Source: an uncultured Clostridia bacterium (GTDB lineage Bacteria; Bacillota; Clostridia; Christensenellales; QALW01). From it: a stretch of DNA of 9,394 bases. Under the pieces are notes generated by a model, which saw only the letters and a program-made list of their open reading frames with translations, was not told the DNA's origin and did not search any database. The stretch is from NCBI GenBank assembly GCA_900550765.1, contig URTC01000047.1, positions 1 to 9,394 of the forward strand. The letters are read 5' to 3'. Made by a program: the position numbers and the translations under genes. Positions 1 to 6,391 of this stretch are shown in pieces (position 1 is the first letter of the stretch; each line of letters opens with the position of its first letter).

Positions 1-93
1 CGGGAAGAACGAGGCGAGGGAACAAAAAAACGCTTGCGGAATAAATTCTGCCCATAGGGGAGGAGACTCCTTACCCCTTTATTCCGGCCAACT
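1..93. other. Left-edge sequence, possible tail of an unseen gene plus imperfect inverted repeat
   Basis: No gene can be assigned here. Two plus-strand frames are open from the window edge and stop early, one at TAG 55-57 with a basic tail and one at TAA 42-44, so a gene entering from the left and converging on the dap operon is plausible but unproven. GGAATAAA (38-45) is complementary to TTTATTCC (78-85), and inside it AGGGG (56-60) is complementary to CCCCT (74-78). The arms share base 78 and leave a large bulge, so this could be a weak RNA fold, the end of a structured RNA, or chance. I did not recognise any known RNA family. Confidence 0.3.
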
Positions 94-133
94 AAAAGCC
101 CCCCGTTCCTTTTCTATAGGAATGGGGGCTTTT
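94..133. terminator. Bidirectional intrinsic terminator closing the dap operon
   Basis: The stem is AGCCCCC (97-103) with GGGGGCT (124-130), extended by TTCCT (106-110) with AGGAA (118-122). The loop is 7 nt and there is a small bulge near 104-105/123. It is flanked by AAAA on the left and TTTT on the right, so it gives a U-tract to transcripts from either side. It lies about 40 bp past the aminopeptidase stop codon and should end the minus-strand operon. It could also stop any convergent plus-strand transcript entering from the left edge. Confidence 0.87.
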
Positions 134-174
134 GTAAGTATCGGGTAGCCGTACGTTGATAAAAAATTGTTGGT

Positions 175-1290
175 TCATTTCAGGTTTTCAGGATTCAGGC
201 CATCCAATTCAGGCAGTGTAAATCGCCCGTCCTTACGGATCAGCACATCATCAAACCAGATTTCGCCGCCGCCGTATTCCGGCGTTTGTACCAGCACCAA
301 ATCCCAATGAATCGCCGAACGATTGCCGTTCCAAGCATCTTCATAGCAGGCTCCGGGCGTAAAATGAATACTTCCGGCAATTTTTTCATCAAACAGCGTA
401 TCCATAATAGCGTTATGGATATAAGGATTCAGGCCAAAAGAAAATTCTCCTACATAACGCGCGCCTTCATCGGTATCCAAAAGCCGGTTGATGCGCTCGG
501 TGTCGTTCGCGGTGGCTTTTATGATTTTTCCGTTTTCAAAGGTAAAGCAGATATTTTCATAGGTAAAGCCATCTTCCACCGAGGCAGTATTAAAGGTTAT
601 TTTGCCGTTTACGCTTTCACGTACCGGTGCAGTGTAAACCTCGCCGTCGGGAATATTGCATTTTCCGTCGCATTTTACGGCGGGAATATCTTTGATGGAG
701 AAGGAGAGATCCGTACCCTGCCCCTTAAGGCGCACACGGTCGGTTTGATTCATTAACTCTACCAAAACGTCCATTGCCGCGGACATTTTTGCATAATCGA
801 GATTGCAGACGTTAAAATAGAAATCCTCAAAGGCTTGGGTGGACATCCTGGCTAGCTGGCTCATGCTGAAGTTAGGATACCGCAGAATAACCCACTTGGT
901 TTTTGCTACGCGCAGAGCTCCGTGCACAGGCTCCCAATAGAGTTTGTTGTAAAGCTCTATATTTTCTTGGGGGACATCGCTTAATTCAAAACTGTTCTCC
1001 GGTGCGCGTACGCCGATGTATGCCTGCATTTTGCTCATAAGATCGCCGTCGTTTTCGGCCCGCAGGCGCAGCTGTTCCTCCGTAGCCTGAAGGAGCAGCG
1101 CACGGTTTAACCGATTGGAGCGCACCCATAAATAGGGATTGCCTCCGGCGGCGAGCACCGCCTTGATCAGCTCCTGGCCGAATTCTTCATCGGCACCGAT
1201 CAGCTCGATCAGACAATTTTCCCCTTTTTGCAGATTACAGGAGTAATTTACTAAATTTTTTGCAAGCGTTTTCAGACGTTCGTCTACCAT
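175..1290 (-). CDS. M29-family metallo-aminopeptidase (AmpS/PepS/AmpT type)
   Basis: The 371-residue product reads as a cytoplasmic M29 peptidase, a two-metal exopeptidase that removes N-terminal residues from peptides. All expected metal-site residues of the family can be placed in order: Glu217 in PDGEVYTAP, Glu282 in GEFSFGLN, His309 in SIHFTPG, Tyr316 in ACYED, and His328 and Asp330 in SAIHWD. The spacing between them follows the Thermus/Staphylococcus enzymes except for a shortened segment before His328. The protein is somewhat shorter than the usual ~400-410 residues. The start ATG shares one base with the dapB stop codon (TAATG), and the GAGGGAGA ribosome site lies inside the dapB end, so translation is probably coupled. 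It is the last gene of the lysine/diaminopimelate operon. A role in recycling peptides or cell-wall amino acids is inference from position; substrate preference cannot be read from sequence. Confidence 0.92.
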   Translation of the reverse strand: MVDERLKTLAKNLVNYSCNLQKGENCLIELIGADEEFGQELIKAVLAAGGNPYLWVRSNRLNRALLLQATEEQLRLRAENDGDLMSKMQAYIGVRAPENSFELSDVPQENIELYNKLYWEPVHGALRVAKTKWVILRYPNFSMSQLARMSTQAFEDFYFNVCNLDYAKMSAAMDVLVELMNQTDRVRLKGQGTDLSFSIKDIPAVKCDGKCNIPDGEVYTAPVRESVNGKITFNTASVEDGFTYENICFTFENGKIIKATANDTERINRLLDTDEGARYVGEFSFGLNPYIHNAIMDTLFDEKIAGSIHFTPGACYEDAWNGNRSAIHWDLVLVQTPEYGGGEIWFDDVLIRKDGRFTLPELDGLNPENLK

Positions 1291-2516
1291 TATTGATTCT
1301 CTCCCTCAGTCGTAAAGCAGGCTTTCAGGGCAGAGAGTGCCTTGGAAGCATGCAGTTTAGGAATACAGCAGGTGATTTTTGTTTCGCTGGTGGTAATCAG
1401 CAGAATCGGGATCGAAAGCTCGCTTAAAATACCGATAACCTGGCCTGTGGCGCCGGCATGATGTGCCATTCCGCTGCCCTCAACCGTAAGCTTTGCGATA
1501 TCATCGATCAGTTCAACGGTTTCTTCCGAAGACGCCAGATCCTTGATGATGCGGTATGCTTTATCCGCCAGATTCTTCGGTACAGAGATCGAAAGTGTGT
1601 ACAAGCCGTTTACGGGCGTAGGCTGGCTGATGATATCAATGATGATTTCCGCATCCTTCAGCTGTATAAAAATATTGTTCACCAGCGCCGGATCTTTTAT
1701 ACTGCTTACGGTAATTAAAACATCGGATTCAGATGCATACGCATGCGTAATAATCTGCTGCTGTGTTAAGAGACTGCTCATATCATAAAGTCCGCAGGGA
1801 AGGTTGCAAATAAACTGCGCAGCCCGAAGAGCGCCCACAGCGTAAATTCTCCTGGAGTAAGCCTGATGGGTCAGTTCAACGACTTCATCCTGGCCGGCAA
1901 AGAGGATCGTGTGCTCACCGGTAATGGTTCCGCCGCGTATGGCATGCAGACCGAGTTCGCGCTTGGGCCGGGCACAGCGGCGCTCATGACGGTCGTAGAT
2001 ATATTCCAGATCGCCGCCGGCGGCGTCATTAATGGCGTCGGCCAGCATGAGCGCGGTTCCCGAGGGGGCATCTACTTTGGTATTATGGTGCTTTTCAATA
2101 ATTTCAATATCATAGGTGCTGTTGAGAATAGCCGAGGCCTTTGCCGCCAAATCTTTTAATAGATTAATGCCGAGAGACATATTGGAAGAGCGCAGAATCG
2201 GAATATTCTCCGAAGCGTATTCAATGGAACGGATATCGTTTTGATTATAGCCTGTGGAGGCCAATACCATAGGCAGCTTGTGCTGCTGTGCGTAGCGGAG
2301 CAGCGGAGGCAGTGCCTCAGGGCGGGAAAAGTCAATGATAACATCGGCTTTTTCCTGACATTTTGCAATATCGCTGTATACGGGGAAATCCGTTTGTGCG
2401 TTGGCAGCCATTTTGTCAACACCGGCACATATTTCAAATTCATCGTTGTCCTTGACAGCGGCGACGATTGCCTGACCTACTTTGCCCAAGCAGCCCGAAA
2501 GGATAATTTTAAACAT
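1290..2516 (-). CDS. dapB: 4-hydroxy-tetrahydrodipicolinate reductase (DapB) fused to aspartokinase-type ACT domains
   Basis: Residues 1-250 form a full DapB, which reduces 4-hydroxy-tetrahydrodipicolinate with NAD(P)H in the diaminopimelate/lysine pathway. Visible are the nucleotide-binding GCLGKVG (8-14), the STGY segment (87-90), the catalytic and substrate segment EKHHNTKVDAPSGTA (141-155), and the usual C-terminal GLYDMSSLL (242-250). DapB normally ends there at about 250-270 residues, but this frame continues to 408. Residues ~266-325 look like a first ACT fold, and ~339-402 like a second with IAKLTVEGSGM, a Gly/Ala segment, and TTSETKITCCI, which closely resembles the regulatory end of aspartokinase. 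No kinase domain is present. The start is supported by AAAGGAG (2530-2524), 7 nt upstream. Amino-acid feedback on DapB through the ACT pair is inference. Confidence 0.95.
   Translation of the reverse strand: MFKIILSGCLGKVGQAIVAAVKDNDEFEICAGVDKMAANAQTDFPVYSDIAKCQEKADVIIDFSRPEALPPLLRYAQQHKLPMVLASTGYNQNDIRSIEYASENIPILRSSNMSLGINLLKDLAAKASAILNSTYDIEIIEKHHNTKVDAPSGTALMLADAINDAAGGDLEYIYDRHERRCARPKRELGLHAIRGGTITGEHTILFAGQDEVVELTHQAYSRRIYAVGALRAAQFICNLPCGLYDMSSLLTQQQIITHAYASESDVLITVSSIKDPALVNNIFIQLKDAEIIIDIISQPTPVNGLYTLSISVPKNLADKAYRIIKDLASSEETVELIDDIAKLTVEGSGMAHHAGATGQVIGILSELSIPILLITTSETKITCCIPKLHASKALSALKACFTTEGENQ
1311..1721 (-). other. Tandem ACT domain region of DapB
   Basis: This segment encodes residues ~266-402 of the dapB product. 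The first repeat opens with DVLITVSSIKDPALVNNIF and the second with AKLTVEGSGMAHHAG, the layout of the two ACT units at the end of aspartokinases. In that family ACT pairs bind lysine or threonine and mediate subunit contacts. The second unit keeps the TSE.KI signature that in aspartokinase reads STSEIKIS. There is an in-frame ATG at codon 246 (1781-1779) with no good ribosome site before it, so a separate ACT-only product like the beta subunit of Bacillus aspartokinase II is possible but not supported. Confidence 0.85.
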
Positions 2517-2530
2517 AGTGATTCTCCTTT

Positions 2531-2560
2531 TAAAAAAGCCCCGACCGCAAAGGTTAGGGC
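2531..2560 (-). terminator. Terminator-like hairpin between dapA and dapB
   Basis: On the minus strand GCCCTAACC (2560-2552) pairs with GGTCGGGGC (2546-2538). The loop is 5 nt, with one mismatch and one G-U pair, and six Ts follow (2537-2532). The T-run is directly followed by the dapB ribosome site AAAGGAG. As an intrinsic terminator inside the operon it would lower dapB and peptidase expression relative to asd and dapA. Alternatively it marks the end of an asd-dapA transcript, with dapB transcribed separately, although I see no clear promoter for dapB in the 57-bp gap. Confidence 0.72.
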
Positions 2561-2573
2561 ATAGATTTAAGGT

Positions 2574-3464
2574 TTAAATACGGATGCCGAAATTCCGCAT
2601 GGCGTCTTTCAGCAGCGGAAGGTTCTTTTCTTCCATATCGCACAGCGGCATGCGCAGATGGCATTCACCGAAGCCCATGAGTGACGCCGCTGTTTTTACG
2701 GGAATGGGATTGACCTCACAAAACAGCGCCTTTACCAGCGGATAGAGCTTTAACTGCATTTCGCGCGCGCTTTGCAGGTTGCCGGCAAAGAAATCCGCGC
2801 AAAGCTGGTGGACTTCCTTGGGAACAATGTTGGAAGCTACGGAAGTCACACCCTTGCCGCCTAAGGCCAGCAGGGGAAGGATGATTCCGTCATCACCGGA
2901 ATATACATCAAGCATATCGCCTACGCGGGCACAGATCTCGGTAATTTGGTCAATATTTCCGCTGGCCTCCTTCACGGCGCACATGGTATCAAACTGTGCC
3001 ATTTTTTCTAAAGTTGCCGGTTGAATATTGACCCCGGTTCTTCCCGGTACATTATAGCATATTACCGGCAGGGGCGTGGCAGAACAGATTGCTTCAAAAT
3101 GCTTCATAAGGCCGGTTTGGGTACATTTGTTATAATATGGTGTTACCACCAGCAAGGCGTCGGCTCCGGCATTATAGGCTTTTACGGAATTATCTACCGC
3201 AATGGCAGTTGCATTGGAGCCTGTGCCCACGATGACGGGCACCCGTTTATTGATGCGCTTTAGCGCAAAATCCAAAGCTTCGCTGCGCTCCTGATACGTC
3301 ATAGTAGCAGGCTCGCCGGTAGTTCCGCAGATTACAAGGGCATCGGTTCCGTTTTCTATTTGAAAATCGATCAGCCGGCCAAAAGCGTCATAATCTACGC
3401 CGTTTTGAGTAAAAGGTGTAATCAGCGCCGTAGCACTTCCGGTAAAAATAGTATTTTTTCTCAT
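2574..3464 (-). CDS. dapA: 4-hydroxy-tetrahydrodipicolinate synthase
   Basis: DapA condenses aspartate semialdehyde with pyruvate, the committed step to diaminopimelate and lysine, in the cytoplasm. The 296 residues match the normal family length. The pyruvate-binding GTTGE motif is at 47-51, the catalytic tyrosine and substrate arginine are in YNVPGRT (Tyr137, Arg142), and the Schiff-base lysine is Lys165 in AVKEASG. The start codon follows TAAGGG at ~9 nt, and the gene begins only 12 bp after the asd stop, so the two are co-transcribed. I see nothing degenerate. The DapA/NanA superfamily also contains other aldolases, but Tyr137, Arg142 and the dap neighbours settle the assignment. Confidence 0.97.
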   Translation of the reverse strand: MRKNTIFTGSATALITPFTQNGVDYDAFGRLIDFQIENGTDALVICGTTGEPATMTYQERSEALDFALKRINKRVPVIVGTGSNATAIAVDNSVKAYNAGADALLVVTPYYNKCTQTGLMKHFEAICSATPLPVICYNVPGRTGVNIQPATLEKMAQFDTMCAVKEASGNIDQITEICARVGDMLDVYSGDDGIILPLLALGGKGVTSVASNIVPKEVHQLCADFFAGNLQSAREMQLKLYPLVKALFCEVNPIPVKTAASLMGFGECHLRMPLCDMEEKNLPLLKDAMRNFGIRI

Positions 3465-3476
3465 CGATAAATTCCC

Positions 3477-4559
3477 TTACCTTTCAATAAAACCTTGTGC
3501 CGTTAAGAGTTCCGCCATCAGAACCGCTCCGCCGGCTGCGCCGCGCAGCGTGTTATGGGACATACATACAAATTTGATGTCAAACTGTTTGTCCGGCCGC
3601 AATCTTCCGATCGAAACAGCCATGCCGCCCTCTAAATCCCGGCAGGTTTTGATTTGCGGCTGATCATTTTCCGTAAAATAATGAAGAAACTGCTTTGGTG
3701 CGCTGGGCAGCTGAAAAATCTGCGGATCGCCTTTAAAATTTTTCCATATATCCAATATTTCCTCTAAGTCAGGTTTCTGATCAAAGCTGGCAAAAACGGC
3801 GGCGGTATGGCCGTTGGTAATGGGAACACGAATACATTGCGTGGTAATGTTCGGCCTCTGCGCGGGAACGATCACACCGTTTTCTACACGGCCCCAAATT
3901 TTCAGTGGCTCGTTTTCACTCTTTTCCTCTTCTCCGCCAATGTAGGGAATGATATTATCCACCATTTCCGGCCAACGTTCAAAAGTTTTTCCGGCGCCGC
4001 TGATCGCCTGATAGGTGCAGGCAAGCGCTTTAGCAATGCCGAACTTAGAAAGCGGGAACAGCGCGGGTACATAGCTTTGCAGCGAACAATTGGATTTTAC
4101 CGCGATAAAGCCGCGTGAAGTATGCAGCCGTTTTTTTTGGAAAGTAATGACCTCGGAATGATCGGCATTAAGCTCAGGAATAATCATCGGTACATCCGGG
4201 GTTCCTCTGTGAGCGCTGTTGTTGGAGATGACCGCTACTTCGAGCCGGGCATATTTCTCCTCTAATGCGCGAATTTCTTCCTTGGGCATATCTACCGCAC
4301 AAAATACAACCTGCACGGCTTGGGCGAGTGCCTCGGCAGCCGCAGAAGCATCCAGCACCGGCAGTTTGGCAATTTCTTCCGGAAGCGGCATATCCATGAC
4401 CCAGCGATCGCCGATCGCTTCGGCATAGGTTTTTCCCGCACTGCGCGCGCTTGCCGCCAGAGCGTTTATGCAAAACCACGGATGCTGGCTTAAAAGCGTG
4501 ATAAAGCGCTGGCCGACCATGCCCGTGGCGCCTATGATTCCAACATTCAACTTTTCCAT
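3477..4559 (-). CDS. asd: Aspartate-semialdehyde dehydrogenase, archaeal/fungal-type
   Basis: Asd reduces aspartyl-4-phosphate to aspartate semialdehyde with NADPH, the branch point for lysine/diaminopimelate and the threonine/methionine routes. The N-terminal nucleotide-binding loop is GATGMVGQRF (10-19). The catalytic cysteine is Cys158 in KSNCSLQ, followed by Gln184 in YQAISGAGK, a substrate arginine in QCIRVPI (Arg244) and the catalytic histidine in NGH (His251). At 360 residues with an NCS active site it resembles the longer archaeal/fungal branch rather than the ~330-350-residue enterobacterial or typical Bacillus forms. The start is preceded by a rather weak GGGGT ribosome site. It is the promoter-proximal gene of the operon. 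No aspartokinase gene lies in this window, so the first step of the pathway must be encoded elsewhere. Confidence 0.96.
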   Translation of the reverse strand: MEKLNVGIIGATGMVGQRFITLLSQHPWFCINALAASARSAGKTYAEAIGDRWVMDMPLPEEIAKLPVLDASAAAEALAQAVQVVFCAVDMPKEEIRALEEKYARLEVAVISNNSAHRGTPDVPMIIPELNADHSEVITFQKKRLHTSRGFIAVKSNCSLQSYVPALFPLSKFGIAKALACTYQAISGAGKTFERWPEMVDNIIPYIGGEEEKSENEPLKIWGRVENGVIVPAQRPNITTQCIRVPITNGHTAAVFASFDQKPDLEEILDIWKNFKGDPQIFQLPSAPKQFLHYFTENDQPQIKTCRDLEGGMAVSIGRLRPDKQFDIKFVCMSHNTLRGAAGGAVLMAELLTAQGFIER

Positions 4560-4643
4560 TGCAATTACCCCGCAATTTTATAAAATACAACGCTTATCAA
4601 ACCATAGAATCCTGCATCTGTAAAGTAGCTAGATGGATTTTGC
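4560..4643 (-). promoter_or_regulatory. Upstream region of the dap operon (weak promoter candidates only)
   Basis: The dap operon must start in this AT-rich intergenic DNA unless it reads through from the divergent side. On the minus strand there is TTGATA (4600-4595) and, downstream, TATAAA/TAAAAT-like boxes around 4582-4575, but the spacing is only 12-14 bp, shorter than the usual 17. I cannot pick a confident promoter. No lysine riboswitch or T-box leader fits, because fewer than 150 bp separate the two divergent genes. Confidence 0.35.
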
Positions 4644-4672
4644 TTGATTTTTTCGCCGAAAAATGCTATAAT
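4644..4672 (+). promoter_or_regulatory. Sigma-A-type promoter for the WalJ-like gene
   Basis: TTGATT (4644-4649) and a perfect TATAAT (4667-4672) are 17 bp apart, and TG at 4664-4665 gives an extended -10. Transcription would start near 4679, about 23 nt before the GTG start codon, leaving a very short leader. It faces away from asd. Confidence 0.85.
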
Positions 4673-4701
4673 TTACGCAATAAAACAAAAGGATTAAAAC
4701 A

Positions 4702-5499
4702 GTGGCGGTAACATTTTGTGCTTTGGGCAGCGGCTCTAAAGGCAACAGCTATTTGGTGGCCGGGAATAAAAACAGAATACTGGTGGATGCGGGATTAACG
4801 GCTAAGACCATAGAGTGCCATCTTTCGGCGATCGGCGTTTATCCCGGAGAGCTTGACGGCATCCTTGTGACCCATGAGCATACCGATCATATCGCCGGTA
4901 TCAAAGTACTGTCCAAGCGCTACGATATTCCGGTATATGCCAATGAGCCCACGATGATTGCGCTTTTGCGAAAAACAGGAGGCTTGGAGGAAAAAAATAT
5001 CCGGCTTTTTACGACCGGAGAGGATTTTTTTATCGGAGAATTTGATATCACGCCCTTTATAACGCCGCATGACAGAGCTTCTCCCTGCGGCTTTTCTGTC
5101 TATTGCCGCGGCAGCAAGATTACTGTTGCCACCGATATCGGCCATATGACGCGTACGGTGTTAAATGCCTGCAAGGGCAGTGATATTCTGGTGCTAGAGG
5201 CCAACCATGATCTCGATATGCTGCTGATCGGACCGTATTCGCCCTTTTTAAAACAGCGGGTGCAGGGACCCAACGGTCACCTTTCCAACGACGTTTGCGG
5301 AAAAACTTTGGCGTATCTGCTGGATGAAGGATTAAAACAGATTATTCTTGCTCATTTGAGTGAGGAAAATAATTTGCCGCAGCTTGCTTATTCTACGGTA
5401 TGTACCTTTTTGCAGGAGCGCGGTGCCATTGCGGGCAGGGACGTTTATGTGGATGTGGCCGCGCAATATCAAAGAGGAAAGTGCTATCGTCTGCTTTAA
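4702..5499 (+). CDS. WalJ/YycJ-like metallo-beta-lactamase-fold hydrolase
   Basis: The 265-residue protein has the full metallo-beta-lactamase-fold set: HEHTDH (His58, His60, Asp62, His63), His123 in ITPHDR, Asp145 and His148 in TDIGH, and His218 in LAHLSEENN. The opening CALGSGSKGNSYLV and the GHLSND segment (His193) are typical of the YycJ/WalJ branch, linked in Firmicutes to the WalKR cell-wall two-component locus and to DNA processing during cell division. Here walK/walR are not neighbours, so the locus is rearranged. The start is GTG, fixed by AAAAGGA at 4687-4693, 8 nt away. It is probably cytoplasmic; no signal peptide is visible. The exact substrate is not deducible from sequence. Confidence 0.9.
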   Translation: MAVTFCALGSGSKGNSYLVAGNKNRILVDAGLTAKTIECHLSAIGVYPGELDGILVTHEHTDHIAGIKVLSKRYDIPVYANEPTMIALLRKTGGLEEKNIRLFTTGEDFFIGEFDITPFITPHDRASPCGFSVYCRGSKITVATDIGHMTRTVLNACKGSDILVLEANHDLDMLLIGPYSPFLKQRVQGPNGHLSNDVCGKTLAYLLDEGLKQIILAHLSEENNLPQLAYSTVCTFLQERGAIAGRDVYVDVAAQYQRGKCYRLL

Positions 5500-5542
5500 T
5501 AGATCATGTGTTCAAACAGCGCTTTTATAAAACGACCTTTTA

Positions 5543-5569
5543 TGTCACGTAAGTATTGACTTTGTGACA
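5543..5569. promoter_or_regulatory. GTGAC inverted repeat bracketing a -35 box (putative operator 1)
   Basis: TGTCAC (5543-5548) and GTGACA (5564-5569) form an inverted repeat with a 15-bp spacer that contains the TTGACT -35 box. A dimeric protein bound here would cover the polymerase site. The same GTGAC half-site recurs at the second operator about 70-80 bp downstream, which argues against chance. Confidence 0.55.
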
Positions 5570-5585
5570 TCTTTCCTATTATAAT
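5556..5585 (+). promoter_or_regulatory. Promoter upstream of the small regulator gene
   Basis: TTGACT (5556-5561) and a perfect TATAAT (5580-5585) are 18 bp apart, predicting a transcript start near 5592. The hairpin with a T-run begins only ~7 nt later, so many transcripts could stop after about 30 nt unless the hairpin is prevented. A second, weaker -10 (TATACT, 5623-5628) lies after the hairpin and just before operator 2. Confidence 0.7.
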
Positions 5586-5598
5586 AAAAGTGTAGAAT

Positions 5599-5623
5599 AT
5601 CTGCTTAAAAAGCAGATTTTTTT
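5599..5623 (+). terminator. Perfect hairpin plus T7: walJ-like gene terminator or attenuator
   Basis: ATCTGCTT (5599-5606) pairs perfectly with AAGCAGAT (5610-5617) around a 3-nt loop and is followed by seven Ts (5617-5623). The stem is AT-rich, so terminator strength is moderate. It lies 100 bp past the hydrolase stop codon and could end that gene. Because it also sits just downstream of the 5556-5585 promoter it could attenuate the next gene. Confidence 0.7.
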
Positions 5624-5634
5624 ATACTTAAAAA

Positions 5635-5651
5635 TGTGACAAAACGTCACA
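5635..5651. promoter_or_regulatory. Palindrome TGTGAC-N5-GTCACA (putative operator 2)
   Basis: A perfect 6+6 inverted repeat with spacer AAAAC lies 26 bp before the start codon of the next gene and right after the TATACT box. It shares the GTGAC half-site with operator 1. The neighbouring gene encodes a helix-turn-helix-like protein, so autoregulation is a reasonable but untested guess. Confidence 0.6.
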
Positions 5652-5676
5652 AAAAATACAGTGAGGAGAGAGATTT

Positions 5677-5832
5677 ATGGAAGAAAAATGTGAAATAGCC
5701 GAACGAATCTTATCCCATGTAATGGAAATGGAATACTACATCCGCGAGCTGGATATGCGCTTTGAAAAGACGGTTTTTGCCTGCGGTCCGTCGGGCTATG
5801 TAGGCTGCTCGAATGAATGCCGGGGCGCGTGA
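5677..5832 (+). CDS. N-terminal part of a small regulator-like protein, ended by TGA
   Basis: This 51-codon frame has a strong ribosome site (AGGAG at 5664-5668, 8 nt before ATG) and ends at TGA 5830-5832. The product has a charged, probably helical first half (EEKCEIAERILSHVMEMEYY) and a Cys/Gly-rich end with Cys36, Cys44 and Cys48. The same frame continues without another stop to 6144, and the next start at 5854 has no ribosome site. I therefore read it as the first third of one 155-residue protein broken by a nonsense codon. A free-standing 51-residue protein is the alternative. Confidence 0.6.
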   Translation: MEEKCEIAERILSHVMEMEYYIRELDMRFEKTVFACGPSGYVGCSNECRGA

Positions 5833-5853
5833 GACCGGCGCCGCAGCGGTTTT

Positions 5854-6144
5854 ATGGAGGATATCGCCGAATATTTAAATGCGCTGGGTAAAAAGAAGGA
5901 TCGGGTGATTATCAGTTTAAAGCCCGTAGTGCAGGCCTTTGAGGAACTGAAAGGTACCCGCAGCGGTCATGTGATTTTTTTTCGTGTAGGAAAGGGGCTT
6001 TCCGTTCAGGAATACGCCGATACCTTTCATTATTCTCGCCGTCATGCCAGACGGTTGTATCTTCAGGCGATGGCGGATTTTTATCAAAAACTTGCTAAGT
6101 ATGATACGGAGGGATTGATTGAAAAATTCAGGCAGAAGGAATAA
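5854..6144 (+). CDS. Sigma-region-4/HTH-like regulator, C-terminal two thirds
   Basis: The 96-residue frame carries a segment that looks like a sigma-70 region 4 or phage-type regulator helix-turn-helix: GLSVQEYADTFHYSRRHARR, then LYLQAMADFYQKL (residues ~49-81). Members of such families (ArpU, DUF1492-like) are ~130-160 residues with a helical N-terminal arm before this domain. That fits joining it to the frame starting at 5677 (155 residues, stop at codon 52). There is no Shine-Dalgarno before 5854, so expression of this part alone is doubtful. It could bind the GTGAC palindromes upstream. The family assignment is by general resemblance only. Confidence 0.6.
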   Translation: MEDIAEYLNALGKKKDRVIISLKPVVQAFEELKGTRSGHVIFFRVGKGLSVQEYADTFHYSRRHARRLYLQAMADFYQKLAKYDTEGLIEKFRQKE

Positions 6145-6239
6145 CTTTTTTACATACAAAGGCGATGCGGCAGATATTGCAAATCTTGTAAAATTTGACG
6201 GATCAGAGAAAATTGATGAAAATATTTTTAGATACCCCC

Positions 6240-6268
6240 TTGTAATTATAGGATGTATATGGTACAAT
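6240..6268 (+). promoter_or_regulatory. Extended -10 promoter for the secreted protein gene
   Basis: TTGTAA (6240-6245) and TACAAT (6263-6268) are 17 bp apart, with TGG directly before the -10 box (6260-6262). Transcription would start near 6275 and give a ~117-nt leader before ATG 6392. The leader is A-rich and holds a GC-rich patch at 6338-6361 and a tiny frame (6317-6370, 17 codons, no ribosome site). I recognise no riboswitch in it. Confidence 0.7.
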
Positions 6269-6391
6269 TTAGAAAAAAGAAGGATGAAAAACAAAAAAAT
6301 AAAATAATTACAAAATATGAGAATGGGGATGATTCCAATGGGCCGCTTTGCAGGGACCCGTACAATTTGAAAAAAATAAAGGAGTGGCAAT

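Larger units (their letters stand above)
5677..6144 (+). pseudogene. Interrupted small regulator gene (in-frame TGA at 5830)
   Basis: Joining the two parts gives one uninterrupted-phase frame of 155 codons apart from TGA 5830-5832 in the context GCG-TGA-GAC-CGG. A single C-to-T change from CGA (Arg) would explain it, and the following DRRR would suit an arginine there. The reading phase is unchanged, so this is not an indel. I did not find a convincing selenocysteine element after the TGA. TGA is also used as the ordinary stop of the aminopeptidase gene, so a general code change is unlikely. Confidence 0.6.

Noticed and set aside
1..57. Partial coding end at the left edge with a basic tail
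   Set aside because: Only 18 codons are visible, another frame is equally possible, and no family can be recognised.
4560..4643. Lysine riboswitch or T-box leader for the dap operon
   Set aside because: The space before asd is too short and shows none of the expected stems or conserved boxes.
5830..5875. Possible selenocysteine insertion at TGA 5830 with a GC-rich stretch after it
   Set aside because: Only a short ACCG/CGGT pairing with a large loop can be drawn after the TGA, not a bacterial SECIS hairpin, and no selenoprotein family is recognisable.
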